Of a DNA stretch of 5,862 bases, positions 5,610-5,862 are shown one piece after another; positions within the stretch are counted from its first letter, which is position 1; every line of letters begins with the position of its first letter. The notes under the pieces are model-generated. The model saw nothing but the letters and a program-made list of their open reading frames with translations. It ran no database searches and had not been told where the DNA came from. The stretch is from positions 1-5,862 of the forward strand of contig QMOC01000192.1 of the NCBI GenBank assembly GCA_003648085.1, written 5' to 3'. Source of the DNA: Chloroflexota bacterium (lineage in GTDB: Bacteria > Chloroflexota > Anaerolineae > B4-G1). The position numbers and the translations under genes are program-made.

Positions 5610-5862
5610 ACTTCAGGCGCATCCCGGCAAAGGCCTTCATGAACTGATCCTGCAGGAGGAAGTAGAGCAGAACCAGGGGCACCGTTATGGCCGTGGTGGC
5701 GGCCCAGATCTGCTCCGCGTTTTCGCCGGGGATGGAGGTATTGAAGTATTGCAAGCCCAACTGCACCGTCCACTTGCTTGGGTCCTCCATCAGATAAAGG
5801 AGGGGGCCGAAGAAGTCGTTCCAACTGCCCATGAAGGTCAGAATGGCCACTGTGGTCAGGAC
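5608..5862 (-). CDS. Carbohydrate ABC transporter permease, MalG type (C-terminal 84 residues; 5' end outside window)
   Basis: This is the end of an inner-membrane permease of the binding-protein-dependent sugar importers (MalG/LacG-like, CUT1 class). The frame is open to the window edge and stops with TGA at 5610-5608. The visible part has a membrane segment containing FMGSWNDFFGPLLYL, a short periplasmic-side loop (about residues 24-50 of the fragment), a last membrane helix around ITVPLVLLYFLLQ, and the typical tail with Q, F, AG and a final MRLK. The W-N-x-F-x-x-P-L pattern followed by L-Q-x-x-F-x-x-x-x-x-G is characteristic of this family. The EAA loop that contacts the ATPase would lie upstream and is not seen. 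The partner permease and binding protein are expected further upstream (inference). The stop codon is inside the ribosome site of the next gene, so translation is probably coupled. The imported sugar is inferred from the neighbours to be a glucan oligosaccharide. Confidence 0.93.
   Translation of the reverse strand, partial: VLTTVAILTFMGSWNDFFGPLLYLMEDPSKWTVQLGLQYFNTSIPGENAEQIWAATTAITVPLVLLYFLLQDQFMKAFAGMRLK

Overview
The window is a compact, single-direction stretch of a bacterial carbohydrate-use operon. All genes lie on the minus strand and read from position 5862 down to 1. In transcription order they are: the C-terminal end of a sugar ABC-transporter inner-membrane permease (cut by the right edge); a small membrane-anchored TPR-like protein of 178 residues; a very large secreted glycoside hydrolase of 1271 residues, with four jelly-roll (carbohydrate-binding-like) modules followed by a glycoamylase-type (PF10091/GH144-like) catalytic domain; and the first 388 residues of a GH94-type disaccharide/oligosaccharide phosphorylase (cut by the left edge). 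The gaps are 9, 33 and 47 bases. Each of the three visible starts has a clear Shine-Dalgarno sequence, and I see no terminator or obvious promoter between genes, so they are probably co-transcribed from a promoter upstream of (beyond) position 5862.

The inferred pathway is outside-in. The secreted enzyme binds and cuts a beta-glucan, most plausibly a beta-1,2-glucan judging by the family of the catalytic domain. The ABC transporter imports the oligosaccharides. The cytoplasmic GH94 enzyme then splits them with phosphate to sugar-1-phosphate, saving ATP. The TPR-like protein has no recognised function. Its place between permease and hydrolase suggests a membrane accessory role.

The organism cannot be named from the sequence. 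The DNA is moderately GC-rich, with strong AGGAGG-type ribosome sites and a Sec signal peptide. Secreted multi-module glycosidases beside MalG-type permeases and phosphorylases would suit a saccharolytic environmental bacterium, for example of the Chloroflexota (Anaerolineae-like). That is a weak inference. There are no RNA genes, mobile elements or CRISPR arrays, and no stretch over 300 bases without a gene. The most interesting points are the unusual four-module architecture of the hydrolase, the uncertain linkage specificity of the hydrolase/phosphorylase pair, the uncharacterised TPR protein, and a short tandem repeat just before the hydrolase gene.
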